Shown here in pieces: positions 47,388 to 55,485 of a stretch of 64,000 bases of DNA. The position numbers were made by a program, and so were the translations under genes. Positions within the stretch are counted from its first letter, which is position 1. Each line of letters starts with the position of its first letter. Below the pieces are notes generated by a model, which saw only the letters and a program-made list of their open reading frames with translations, was not told the DNA's origin and searched no databases. Source of the DNA: Catenovulum agarivorans DS-2 (GTDB lineage: Bacteria > Pseudomonadota > Gammaproteobacteria > Enterobacterales > Alteromonadaceae); NCBI RefSeq assembly GCF_000568405.1, contig NZ_ARZY01000001.1:186001-250000 (forward strand), read 5' to 3'.

Positions 47388-49142
47388 ATGCATCCTGTTT
47401 CTCCTGAACAATCTAAAGCCTTATTTGCGCGTTTATTAGCTTACACCAATCAATATAGAATCGGCCTTCTGTTTGCTATTCTAGGGATGTTGTTGTATGC
47501 AGGTATTGACGCCTTTTTCTTTTCGCAAATTCAAACCTTTATCGATGAAGGGTTAACCCAGAAAAATTATGATTTGTTATTCACTATGGGATTGGCCTTG
47601 CCTGTTGTTTTTATTGCACGTGGTATCGCTAATTTTATTGCGACTTATAGTTTGAATTGGGTCGGAACAAATGTTGTGTGTGCCTTGCGTCAACAGGTGT
47701 TTAATCATTTAATGAAAGTGCCAGTGAGCTTTCATGACCAAACGTCTACAGGCGACTTAATTGCGAAAATCACCTACGATATTGAACAAGTTCAAGCAGC
47801 TTCTAGCCGTGCTCTGATGACATTAGTACGCGAAGGTGCGTTTGTTTTAGGTTTATTGATTGTGATGTTTTATCACAGCTGGCAGTTGTCATTAGTTTTT
47901 GTCTTGATTGGACCAATTGTTGGTTTGGTTGTGAGCTATGTTAGCAAAAGGTTTAGAACAGTTAGCCGCAGAATTCAAAAAGCTATGGGTAACGTGACGT
48001 CTTCTTCTGAGCAAATGTTAAATGGCCACAAAGTTGTTGTGATGAGTGGTGCTCAACAACTAGAAGCCAATAGATTTTCCGAGATTAATAATCAAACCCG
48101 CCAACAACAAATGAAATTGGTCAGCACTAAAGCGATTAGTGTGTCGGTTATTCAAGTTATCGCCTCACTTGCGTTAGCTTCAGTGTTGTTATTTGCAAGT
48201 TCTCCAGAATTTTTAAGTACTTTGACCACAGGTACTTTTACTATGGTACTAACTTGTATGATGACTTTGTTAAGACCGCTTAAGTTATTAACCACGGTCA
48301 ACGCTGACTTTCAGCGCGGGTTAGCTGCATGTAGCAGCGTGTTTAATTTGTTGGACGAAGATGTAGAACAGGATAAAGGTAAAACCCAATTACAAAGAGT
48401 TAAAGGACATATTGCGCTGAAAGATGTTCATTTTACTTATGCGGGCAAACAGGACCCAGCGCTATCCAATATTAATCTTGATATTGCCGCTGGTACAACA
48501 GTTGCCCTGGTGGGTAAATCAGGTAGTGGTAAGTCGACCATAGCTAGCTTATTAACACGCTTTTATGACTTTGAACGAGGGCAAATATTAATTGATGGTC
48601 AGTCAATTAAGGATGTGACGTTAGAGTCGTTACGTGCACAATTTGCCTTGGTTTCTCAACATGTCATTTTGTTTAATGACACAATTGCCAATAACATTGC
48701 TTATGGCATAGAAGAAAAAGTGACGCGTGAACAAATTCAAGCCGCTGCTGAAGCCGCATATGTAACCGACTTTGTTAAGGATTTACCAGATGGACTAGAT
48801 ACCCATATAGGTGAAAATGGCATGAGTTTATCGGGTGGGCAACGACAACGTATCACGATAGCGCGAGCCATTTTGCGTAATGCACCAATTTTAATTCTAG
48901 ATGAAGCAACGTCGGCACTGGATACTGAATCTGAGCGTCGAATTCAGCAAGCAATTGATGAACTGAGTTTGAACAAAACGGTTATTGTGGTCGCTCATCG
49001 GCTGTCAACGATAGAAAAAGCCGACAATATTGTCGTGCTCAATCAGGGAAAAATAGTGGAGCAGGGGACGCATGCGCAATTGCTTGATAGCCAAGGGGTA
49101 TATCGCCAAATATATGACTTACAGTTTGCTGGTGGCGCGTGA
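47388..49142 (+). CDS. msbA: Lipid A ABC transporter MsbA (ATPase/permease)
   Basis: 584 residues from ATG 47388; a TTG two codons earlier is the only upstream alternative. Half-transporter: six membrane helices (about 20-310), then the nucleotide-binding domain with Walker A VGKSGSGKST near residue 380, signature LSGGQRQR near 483 and Walker B ILILDEATSALD near 503. Flips lipid A-core across the inner membrane. Followed by lpxK through a 4-bp GTGA overlap; the order comEC-msbA-lpxK is that of E. coli. Confidence 0.96.
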   Translation: MHPVSPEQSKALFARLLAYTNQYRIGLLFAILGMLLYAGIDAFFFSQIQTFIDEGLTQKNYDLLFTMGLALPVVFIARGIANFIATYSLNWVGTNVVCALRQQVFNHLMKVPVSFHDQTSTGDLIAKITYDIEQVQAASSRALMTLVREGAFVLGLLIVMFYHSWQLSLVFVLIGPIVGLVVSYVSKRFRTVSRRIQKAMGNVTSSSEQMLNGHKVVVMSGAQQLEANRFSEINNQTRQQQMKLVSTKAISVSVIQVIASLALASVLLFASSPEFLSTLTTGTFTMVLTCMMTLLRPLKLLTTVNADFQRGLAACSSVFNLLDEDVEQDKGKTQLQRVKGHIALKDVHFTYAGKQDPALSNINLDIAAGTTVALVGKSGSGKSTIASLLTRFYDFERGQILIDGQSIKDVTLESLRAQFALVSQHVILFNDTIANNIAYGIEEKVTREQIQAAAEAAYVTDFVKDLPDGLDTHIGENGMSLSGGQRQRITIARAILRNAPILILDEATSALDTESERRIQQAIDELSLNKTVIVVAHRLSTIEKADNIVVLNQGKIVEQGTHAQLLDSQGVYRQIYDLQFAGGA

Positions 49143-50134
49143 ACTGGTTTGAACGCGGCTGGTATAAGCAACACAAAGGTACTTATTTGTTAATGCCGTT
49201 GGCCCTTTTGTTTAGCTGTTTGTCTGCTATTCGCCGCTGGTTATTTAGGTTTAATCTGAAAAAAAAATATCGAAGTAATAAACCAGTCATTGTGGTCGGC
49301 AATATTACGGTTGGTGGTACTGGCAAAACCCCTTTTGTCATTTGGCTTGTTGAGTTTTTACGAGCGCAAGGTTTAAATCCAGGTGTGATTTCTCGTGGGT
49401 ATGGTGGGCAGATTACTCAAGGAGTCCATCTTATTCAGCCTGACGATCATGCTGAACTTGTTGGTGATGAAACTCGTCTAATCGCCAATCGAACTCAAGC
49501 TCCAGTTGTTGTGGGCAGTAATAGAGCAGAATGTTGTCAGAAACTAGAGCAGCTCGATGTTGACCTGATTATTTCTGACGATGGTTTGCAGCATTACGCG
49601 TTAGCTCGTGATTTAGAAATTATTTTGCTCGATGGTTCGCGCTTATTGGGCAATGGTTGGTTATTACCTGTTGGCCCATTGCGTGAATTGTCGTGGCGTG
49701 TGCGTGATGCTGAATTTGTGATAACCAATGGCCAAGTTGATAGTTCATTTACTAAACATTATTTTAATGTTGTGCCACAACCACTAACGCCGGTGTCAAC
49801 CAACAGCCAAACTCCAGGTGTATTTAATAGAGAACAGCCTAGCCACGCTGTTTGTGCAATCGGTAACCCACAACGTTTTTATCGTTCACTAGCTGAACAA
49901 AATATACAAATACTTGAATATCATCATTTTATCGACCATCATAAATTTAAGGCCAGTGATTTCGCACGCTTTAACAATGAGCAAGTTGTGATGACCGAGA
50001 AAGACGCGGTTAAATGTAACACCTTCGCGAATGATTCTTGGTGGTATTTACCTATAGGGGTTGAGCCTGATGGTAACTTTATTCAAAAACTCACAGACAA
50101 AATACAACTAATTCGGAAAAATTATGGCATTTGA
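49139..50134 (+). CDS. lpxK: Tetraacyldisaccharide 4'-kinase
   Basis: 331 residues from GTG, overlapping the msbA stop. Phosphorylates the 4' position to form lipid IVA. Anchor helix near residues 10-35, P-loop [17 protein letters not shown] near residue 56, GVISRGYGG near 82, GDETRLIAN and [22 protein letters not shown] near 145, with LLPVGPLRE after it. All family landmarks are present. Ends 11 bp into the ycaR start. Confidence 0.96.
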   Translation: MNWFERGWYKQHKGTYLLMPLALLFSCLSAIRRWLFRFNLKKKYRSNKPVIVVGNITVGGTGKTPFVIWLVEFLRAQGLNPGVISRGYGGQITQGVHLIQPDDHAELVGDETRLIANRTQAPVVVGSNRAECCQKLEQLDVDLIISDDGLQHYALARDLEIILLDGSRLLGNGWLLPVGPLRELSWRVRDAEFVITNGQVDSSFTKHYFNVVPQPLTPVSTNSQTPGVFNREQPSHAVCAIGNPQRFYRSLAEQNIQILEYHHFIDHHKFKASDFARFNNEQVVMTEKDAVKCNTFANDSWWYLPIGVEPDGNFIQKLTDKIQLIRKNYGI

Positions 50135-50312
50135 TACAAAATTGCTTGAGATTGTAGCCTGCCCAATTTGCAAGAGTGGTTTGTACTATAAAAAGGATTT
50201 AAACGAATTATGGTGCAAAGCTGACAGATTGGCCTATCCTATACGTAACGACATTCCTGTGTTGATGGAGCCTGAGGCCCGCGCACTAACATTGGATGAG
50301 GTTCAATCATGA
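50124..50312 (+). CDS. ycaR: Trm112-like zinc-binding protein YcaR
   Basis: 62 residues, UPF0434. [20 protein letters not shown] has the CPxC half of the fold; the second half ([22 protein letters not shown]) follows the Trm112 pattern of IxDGIPxLL. The usual second zinc pair is reduced to a single Cys. Small, probably cytoplasmic, function unknown. Overlaps lpxK by 11 bp and kdsB by 4 bp, a conserved place. Confidence 0.92.
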   Translation: MAFDTKLLEIVACPICKSGLYYKKDLNELWCKADRLAYPIRNDIPVLMEPEARALTLDEVQS

Positions 50313-51097
50313 GTTATATCATAGTTATCCCTGCTCGCTACGCTTCGACACGCTTTCCTGGAAAGCCTTTGGTTGACATGGCCGGCAAAACCATGCTCCA
50401 GCGTGTTTATAAACAGTGTAAAAAAACACAAGCGAGTAAAATTGTTATCGCAACGGATGATGAGCGCATTTTGCAAACAGCACAAAGCTTTGGTGCTGAA
50501 TGTGTGATGACAAGTAGTGAGCATGATTCTGGCACAGCCAGAATTGGCGAAGTGATCCAGCAGATTGGTTTAAAAGATTCGGACGTTGTGGTCAATGTAC
50601 AGGGAGATGAACCCTTTATTCCACCAACCATTATTGACCAAGTTGCCAACAATATGGCGCTGTATACCGAAGCAGACATGGCTACGCTTGCTGTTCCGAT
50701 TGAAGATAAAGAAGAGTTGTTTAATCCAAATGCGGTAAAAGTTGTAATGGATAAAAATGGTTATGCTTTGTATTTTAGCCGAGCGACTATACCTTATGAC
50801 AGAAGCCGCTTTGTTACGCCCGATGACTCGAATGATATAGTGCGCCATTATTATCGACATATTGGTATTTATGCCTATAGAGCTGAATTTGTTCGCCAAT
50901 ATTTAAATTGGGATCCAAGCCCTCTGGAAGATATTGAGTCGTTAGAGCAACTTAGAGTGTTGTGGCATGGTGAAAAAATTCATGTTGGTGTTGCCACCGA
51001 AACACCGCCTGCGGGCATTGATACACCTGAAGATTTAGCCAGAGCGCTTGAATACATCAAAAATAAGAAGAAACTAAAAGATAAAGAAAAGGCCTAA
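50309..51097 (+). CDS. kdsB: 3-deoxy-manno-octulosonate cytidylyltransferase
   Basis: 262 residues (E. coli 248). Activates KDO with CTP for the lipopolysaccharide core. Begins [20 protein letters not shown]; then [25 protein letters not shown] near residue 92 and the metal-site region [17 protein letters not shown] near residue 208. The C-terminus carries about 14 extra Lys-rich residues ([10 protein letters not shown]). ATGA overlap with ycaR. Confidence 0.96.
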   Translation: MSYIIVIPARYASTRFPGKPLVDMAGKTMLQRVYKQCKKTQASKIVIATDDERILQTAQSFGAECVMTSSEHDSGTARIGEVIQQIGLKDSDVVVNVQGDEPFIPPTIIDQVANNMALYTEADMATLAVPIEDKEELFNPNAVKVVMDKNGYALYFSRATIPYDRSRFVTPDDSNDIVRHYYRHIGIYAYRAEFVRQYLNWDPSPLEDIESLEQLRVLWHGEKIHVGVATETPPAGIDTPEDLARALEYIKNKKKLKDKEKA

Positions 51098-51101
51098 CCA
51101 G

Positions 51102-51401
51102 ATGGAACAAAATACACAGCAGCAAATTGAAGCGGCGACTTTTCGTCGTTTATTGTCTCATTTAGACAATAACAAGGATGTGCAAAATATTGATTTAATG
51201 ATTTTAGCTAATTTCTGTCGTAACTGTTTAGCAAAATGGTACAGTGCCGAAGCCGAAAAGTTAGGTGAATCAGTTGATTATGAGCAAGCTCGTGAAATTA
51301 TTTATGGCATGCCATATTCTGAGTGGAAAGAAAAACATCAATTACCAGCTACAGCTGAACAAATGGCAGCTTTTGAAGCGAAACAAGCGAATAAAAAGTA
51401 G
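51102..51401 (+). CDS. DUF1244 family protein
   Basis: 99 residues. All-helical small protein with NIDLMILANFCRNCLAKWY near the centre and IIYGMPYSEWKEKHQ after it, the DUF1244 pattern. The C-x-x-C pair suggests metal or redox use. Four bases after kdsB, so cotranscribed with it. Function unknown. Confidence 0.88.
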   Translation: MEQNTQQQIEAATFRRLLSHLDNNKDVQNIDLMILANFCRNCLAKWYSAEAEKLGESVDYEQAREIIYGMPYSEWKEKHQLPATAEQMAAFEAKQANKK

Positions 51402-51413
51402 TTGGTTTTTTAT

Positions 51414-51770
51414 CTAGCTGATCTTTTTACTAACAATGCGCTCTAACTGTAATTCTATGCGGGTAGGGCGCTTGGATATCCTATCTAACAATAGCAAACA
51501 GCTCGGGAAGGCGATTAACACAGCATGAGCGGCAATGGCTAACCAAGCTATCGACCATATCAGGCTAACTGCCTGCAAAATCAGGCAGAATATCATAGTG
51601 TAAACCACACGGTTGGCGGTTAAATAATGAGTGGCCTGGCCAAACAAAATCACTTTTAAGCCCATTTGGCAGTTTGGGCATAACATTCGTGGACGAATGC
51701 TATTTGTGTTCAAATCGTAGGTTTTGGTTTCGTGTATACAATGGCGGCAATTGGGGCAACTTAACTGCAT
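51414..51770 (-). CDS. Small zinc-ribbon membrane protein, unrecognised family
   Basis: 118 residues. An N-terminal CPNCRHC...CPNCQ zinc ribbon (Cys near 5, 8, 31, 34) is followed by two hydrophobic segments (about 54-72 and 75-100) and a basic C-terminus rich in Arg and Lys. The plan resembles the start of PqiA-like proteins but is far shorter. The zinc ribbon probably faces the cytoplasm. It lies 93 bp beyond the ttcA stop, on the same strand, and ends 12 bp from the convergent DUF1244 gene. No function can be assigned. Confidence 0.6.
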   Translation of the reverse strand: MQLSCPNCRHCIHETKTYDLNTNSIRPRMLCPNCQMGLKVILFGQATHYLTANRVVYTMIFCLILQAVSLIWSIAWLAIAAHAVLIAFPSCLLLLDRISKRPTRIELQLERIVSKKIS

Positions 51771-51863
51771 ACTGCACTCCCGAACGGTAAGATTAGTTTT
51801 TTATATCACAAACTTAACAATAGTTTAATTTGTTTTTTGCGTCCGGGAGTTGATGCTGCAGGG

Positions 51864-52802
51864 TTAACCTGCGTTAATAAATTGAACGTCGATTTTCTCT
51901 TCAGCTGACGGTTCATTGTCTTCAGCGTATAGTTCAGAATCAATTTTTGGTGGCACAATTGAAGGTTTATCAAATGCGATATCGCCTTCTTCGTTTTCTA
52001 ATTGACTGGTTGAACGTAGACCTTTGAAATCGTAAAGGCTAGGATCAGCTAAATGCGAGCGGCTGACATTTTGTACTGCATTAAACATGGTTTCTAAGCG
52101 ACCCGGGTGTTGTTTGTCCCAACCTTGCAGCATTTCTTTAATAACTTTACGCTGTAAGTTTTCTTGCGAGCCACACAAGTTACACGGGATGATCGGAAAC
52201 TCTTTGATTACCGAATACTTACTAATGTCTTTTTCACGACAGTATGCCAATGGGCGAATCACTATGTGTTCTTTATTGTCGCTAATTAACTTCGGCGGCA
52301 TTCCTTTTAGCTTGCCACCATAAAACATATTGAGAAATAGTGTTTCTAATATATCGTCTCTGTGGTGGCCTAATGCGATTTTAGTCGCACCCAGCGCTTT
52401 GGCTGTTTTATACAGAATGCCTCGACGCAGTCGTGAACACAATGAGCAAGTGGTTTTACCTTCGGGGATTTTTTCTTTAACTATACTATATGTGTCTTCT
52501 TCAATGATTTTGTACTCAACACCTATAGACTGCAAATATTTAGGTAAGACATCTTCTGGGAAGCCAGGTTGTTTCTGATCTAAATTAACTGCGACGATAT
52601 CAAAATTAATGGGTGCTCGTTGACGCAAAAACATCAAAATGTCTAACATGGTATAGCTGTCCTTGCCACCAGATAAACACACCATAACCTTGTCACCATC
52701 TTCAATCATATTGAAGTCTTCGATGGCTTTACCAACACATCTACGTAATCTTTTTTGTAGTTTGTTGAAGTTATATTGATTTTTCGCGGTTAAAGTTTGC
52801 AT
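51864..52802 (-). CDS. ttcA: tRNA 2-thiocytidine(32) synthetase TtcA
   Basis: 312 residues from the ATG at 52802, which has GAGG 7 nt upstream; the frame is open four codons further to a GTG. PP-loop ATPase [13 protein letters not shown] near residue 47, and the Cys pairs [10 protein letters not shown] near 122 and PCNLCGSQ near 213 that bind the Fe-S cluster. Thiolates C32 of tRNAs. The C-terminal 60 residues are acidic and poorly conserved. E. coli has the same family near fnr and uspE. Confidence 0.95.
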   Translation of the reverse strand: MQTLTAKNQYNFNKLQKRLRRCVGKAIEDFNMIEDGDKVMVCLSGGKDSYTMLDILMFLRQRAPINFDIVAVNLDQKQPGFPEDVLPKYLQSIGVEYKIIEEDTYSIVKEKIPEGKTTCSLCSRLRRGILYKTAKALGATKIALGHHRDDILETLFLNMFYGGKLKGMPPKLISDNKEHIVIRPLAYCREKDISKYSVIKEFPIIPCNLCGSQENLQRKVIKEMLQGWDKQHPGRLETMFNAVQNVSRSHLADPSLYDFKGLRSTSQLENEEGDIAFDKPSIVPPKIDSELYAEDNEPSAEEKIDVQFINAG

Positions 52803-52806
52803 GTTA

Positions 52807-52858
52807 CGCCTCACTAATTAAGAGGCGCGGATTATACCAAAAATAGCTTGGGAGTTAA
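52807..52858 (-). promoter_or_regulatory. ttcA promoter with inverted repeat including the ribosome site
   Basis: Read leftward: TTAACT (52858-52853), 16-bp spacer, perfect TATAAT (52836-52831) preceded by TGG, an extended -10. Just downstream CGCCTC (52827-52822) and GAGGCG (52812-52807) form a 6-bp inverted repeat with a 9-nt loop, and the second arm holds the ttcA Shine-Dalgarno GAGG. The expected transcription start falls in the first arm, so it may act as an operator or as a short RNA hairpin. Confidence 0.55.
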
Positions 52859-52868
52859 CACATAGTTT

Positions 52869-53807
52869 TTAGCGCTTATTTAAAGTAACTGGGCTTTGAA
52901 AGCCATATGGTTTGAGCGCCAATACATCACAGTTGACACCGTCTAACAAATGTTCTGCAGTGTTACCCAACAACGCTGCACTGATACCACTGCGGCCAAT
53001 GGTGCCTAATACAATTAATTCAGCGTCTAGTTCATTCGCCTGTCGGCTAATTGTATCTTCGGGTAAACCTTCCGCTAAAATGCAATTGTCTTCGTCTATT
53101 TCAAATGCTTGAGCATACTTTAATGTTGAAGTTAGATGGTGTTGGCGTATAGCTTGACGATAAGCAGTTGGATCAAACTCTGGTATTTCGACCGCGAGGC
53201 TTACTGCGCTGCCAGGAAAACAGTTAAGCAGTTTTAATTTTGCCTCTAGTAACGACTGCATATATTGTGCAGTTGAAATGATATTGTTGTTTAAATCAAT
53301 ATGCTGTTGTTCTTGGCTGACGCTATTTATCGCCGCAAGTATTGTACCATTTGTTGGCCAATCGTGTTCTTTCACCAACAATACTGAACATGGACATTTT
53401 CTCAGTAAATGCCAGTCTGTTGGCGTAAATATTACAGAGCGTAAGATACTATGCTCATGGGTAGCTTTAACCACTAAGTCGTAGTTGTATTGGATAACCT
53501 GTTTGATAACTGCCTCAAAAGGGCGGTTATGCCATTCAACTAAAGGACGTATAACCGAAACTTCATTGGCATAGGGTTCGAGTACGTCTTCTAGCCATTG
53601 GGTGCGTTCTTCGACCATACAACGTCGCATTAACTCACGTTCTTCAGCAGATAACATTGTGGTCATCTCATAAGAAAAATCGTACACGGCTAGATAAGCA
53701 GTTACGCTTGCACCCGTTTTATTTGCTAATGCAACTGCTCTTTTTAAGGCTTTTAATTGCTCGTCGCTTGGCTCGATAACAACAAGAATTTTATTTACTT
53801 CTTTCAT
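52869..53807 (-). CDS. uspE: Universal stress protein UspE
   Basis: 312 residues (E. coli 316) with two tandem Usp domains: about 5-145 (KILVVIEPSDEQ to PCSVLLVKEHDW) and 155-305 (ending ELIVLGTIGRSGISAALLGNTAEHLL and CDVLALKP). The second domain has the ATP/phosphate-type G-x2-G-x9-G-S/T-like signature in GTIGRSG...GNTAE. Affects motility, adhesion and stress resistance in E. coli. Lies next to fnr, on the same strand, 83 bp after it, with ttcA following. Confidence 0.94.
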   Translation of the reverse strand: MKEVNKILVVIEPSDEQLKALKRAVALANKTGASVTAYLAVYDFSYEMTTMLSAEERELMRRCMVEERTQWLEDVLEPYANEVSVIRPLVEWHNRPFEAVIKQVIQYNYDLVVKATHEHSILRSVIFTPTDWHLLRKCPCSVLLVKEHDWPTNGTILAAINSVSQEQQHIDLNNNIISTAQYMQSLLEAKLKLLNCFPGSAVSLAVEIPEFDPTAYRQAIRQHHLTSTLKYAQAFEIDEDNCILAEGLPEDTISRQANELDAELIVLGTIGRSGISAALLGNTAEHLLDGVNCDVLALKPYGFQSPVTLNKR

Positions 53808-53890
53808 CGCTAAGCTCCATAAGTTTCAACTAATTTCAGTTTAGTTCAACCTATGGGGCTTTGCTGAGAATTTTTATCCGTGGCAGTAGA

Positions 53891-54628
53891 TTATTTGCAG
53901 TCGGAATGTGCGCTAAAATCTGCGACTTTTTTTAACTCATCAAAAGATTGGATGGTGATAAGCTTGCGCTCGACATTAATAATGCTTTGCTGATGGAAGC
54001 GACTTAATAGTCGACTAATTGTTTCAACGGTTAAACCAAGATAGTTGCCAATTTCACCACGGGTCATAGTCAAGCTGAACTCTTTCGATGATAAGCCACG
54101 TTGTTTAAATCGATTGGACAATTGAATTAAAAAGCTGGCGAGCCTCGCATCTGCGGTTTTTTTGTTTAGTAAAAACAGCATATCTTGGTCGACCGCAATT
54201 TCATTACTCATTAATCGCATGATTTGCTGGCGCAATTTGGGCATGGTTGCGCTGAGTTTGTCCATGGTCTCGTATGGGATTTCACATACCATTGCGGTTT
54301 CTAATGCTTCGGCAAAGCTGGGATGGGTTTGCGTTTGAATTGCATCAAAACCAATAATATCGCCAGGCAAATGAAACGCAATGATTTGTTCTTCACCATT
54401 ACCAGACACAGTATAAGATTTAAATGAACCTGAGCGGACCGCATAAAGTGAACGAAAAGTTTGACCAGCTTCAACAAGTTTTTGTTTTTTCTGGTAAGGT
54501 TTTTTCCGTTGAATAATATTGTCTAGTTGGTTGAGTTCGTTGTCGTTTAGTGCAAAAGGCAGACATAATTGGCTAATACTGCACTTTTGACACTGGATAC
54601 TTGAGGTGAATTTTGCGGTCATATCCAT
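53891..54628 (-). CDS. fnr: FNR-type oxygen-sensing regulator (EtrA/Fnr)
   Basis: 245 residues. Cluster cysteines [10 protein letters not shown] near the N-terminus (about 13, 16, 22) and Cys near residue 113 in MVCEIPYE; together these are the four ligands of the oxygen-labile [4Fe-4S] cluster. Cyclic-nucleotide-like domain, long dimer helix, then helix-turn-helix with recognition helix [18 protein letters not shown], keeping the E-x-x-S-R contacts for TTGAT half-sites. Expected to control the cco genes upstream; a candidate box lies at 61863-61876. It comes 39 bp after the TauE/SafE-like gene. Confidence 0.96.
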   Translation of the reverse strand: MDMTAKFTSSIQCQKCSISQLCLPFALNDNELNQLDNIIQRKKPYQKKQKLVEAGQTFRSLYAVRSGSFKSYTVSGNGEEQIIAFHLPGDIIGFDAIQTQTHPSFAEALETAMVCEIPYETMDKLSATMPKLRQQIMRLMSNEIAVDQDMLFLLNKKTADARLASFLIQLSNRFKQRGLSSKEFSLTMTRGEIGNYLGLTVETISRLLSRFHQQSIINVERKLITIQSFDELKKVADFSAHSDCK

Positions 54629-54667
54629 TGGTTTTACCTCTAAAATTATTTAAAACTTAGTACAAGT

Positions 54668-55321
54668 CTAGCGCAAAAAAAGCTGCATTACACCCGTGAT
54701 CAGCATGTAAAACGCAAATATTATTAAAGTAATAGCTAAGGTACTGCGGACCCATTTTTGGTTTAAAAATTGGTGCATTTGTCGGCTAATAGTAGCTGAT
54801 AACAACAGCGCGGGCCAAGTTCCTAAACCAAAGCTGAACATGATGGCTGCCGATTTTAATGGGTTGGCTGACGCTGCTGCCCAAGTTAACACACTATAGA
54901 CTAAACCACAGGGTAGCCAACCCCAAACTGCGCCCGCACAAAAACGGCCAAAATGGCTGTTGTCTTGAATGAGTCGCTGAGCGAGCGGTGCTAACCAGCG
55001 CCATAAACCGGCAGATACTTTCTCGAGTTTGGTTATTTGATAGCTCCATTTTCCGATATATAACGCGAGTAATATCAGTAATAGAGCTGAAAATATTTTT
55101 AAACCATAGAGGAGAGGTTTAAAGCTATTGGTTAGCCAAAATCCAGCTGCACCGACTAAAAAACCAATGAGCGCATAACTGGATATGCGGCCAAAACTAT
55201 ATAGAAGTGCATGACTCAAGCGACTGTTAATGCCCGAGGCGATTGCCAAGCCGCCGCACATAGCAATACAATGGCCAGCGCCCATTAAGCCCAGGATAAA
55301 TGCGCTGATAAGGTCAGTCAT
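54668..55321 (-). CDS. TauE/SafE-like membrane protein of the cbb3 oxidase assembly region
   Basis: 217 residues with about six membrane segments. Starts DLISAFILGLMGAGHCIAMCGGLAIASG; this G-H-C-x-x-M-C-G-G motif is conserved in the heavy-metal/cbb3-linked branch of the family, with Cys and His that could handle copper. WGWLPCGLVYSVLTWA near residue 130 is the second typical motif. Genes of this group usually follow ccoI-ccoS, as here (8 bp after ccoS). Probably helps oxidase biogenesis or metal handling; not a proven sulfite exporter. Confidence 0.85.
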   Translation of the reverse strand: MTDLISAFILGLMGAGHCIAMCGGLAIASGINSRLSHALLYSFGRISSYALIGFLVGAAGFWLTNSFKPLLYGLKIFSALLLILLALYIGKWSYQITKLEKVSAGLWRWLAPLAQRLIQDNSHFGRFCAGAVWGWLPCGLVYSVLTWAAASANPLKSAAIMFSFGLGTWPALLLSATISRQMHQFLNQKWVRSTLAITLIIFAFYMLITGVMQLFLR

Positions 55322-55329
55322 AGATAAAT

Positions 55330-55485
55330 TTATTTTTGCTTGGGATTATCGTCGTCAAACAAAATATCGTGACCTTGCCGGTCTAAATCTTCAAATTGAT
55401 TTTTTTTGACTGCCCAAAAAAATAGCGCGAGGGCAACAACTATAATGACTATGGCGAGGGGAATTAGTACGTAAATAACATTCAT
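55330..55485 (-). CDS. ccoS: cbb3-type cytochrome oxidase assembly protein CcoS
   Basis: 51 residues: MNVIYVLIPLAIVIIVVALA begins a single membrane helix, followed by FFWAVKKNQFEDLDRQG and an acidic tail. F-x-W-A-x-K-x-x-Q-F-D/E-D-L is the CcoS signature. It overlaps the ccoI stop codon as ATGA. Needed for cofactor (heme and copper) insertion into CcoN in other bacteria. Too short for most gene-length cut-offs, but position, motif and overlap make it certain. Confidence 0.93.
   Translation of the reverse strand: MNVIYVLIPLAIVIIVVALALFFWAVKKNQFEDLDRQGHDILFDDDNPKQK

Noticed and set aside
53835-53849. FNR-like TTGAACTAAACTGAA upstream of uspE
   Set aside because: One half matches only 2 of 5 consensus bases.
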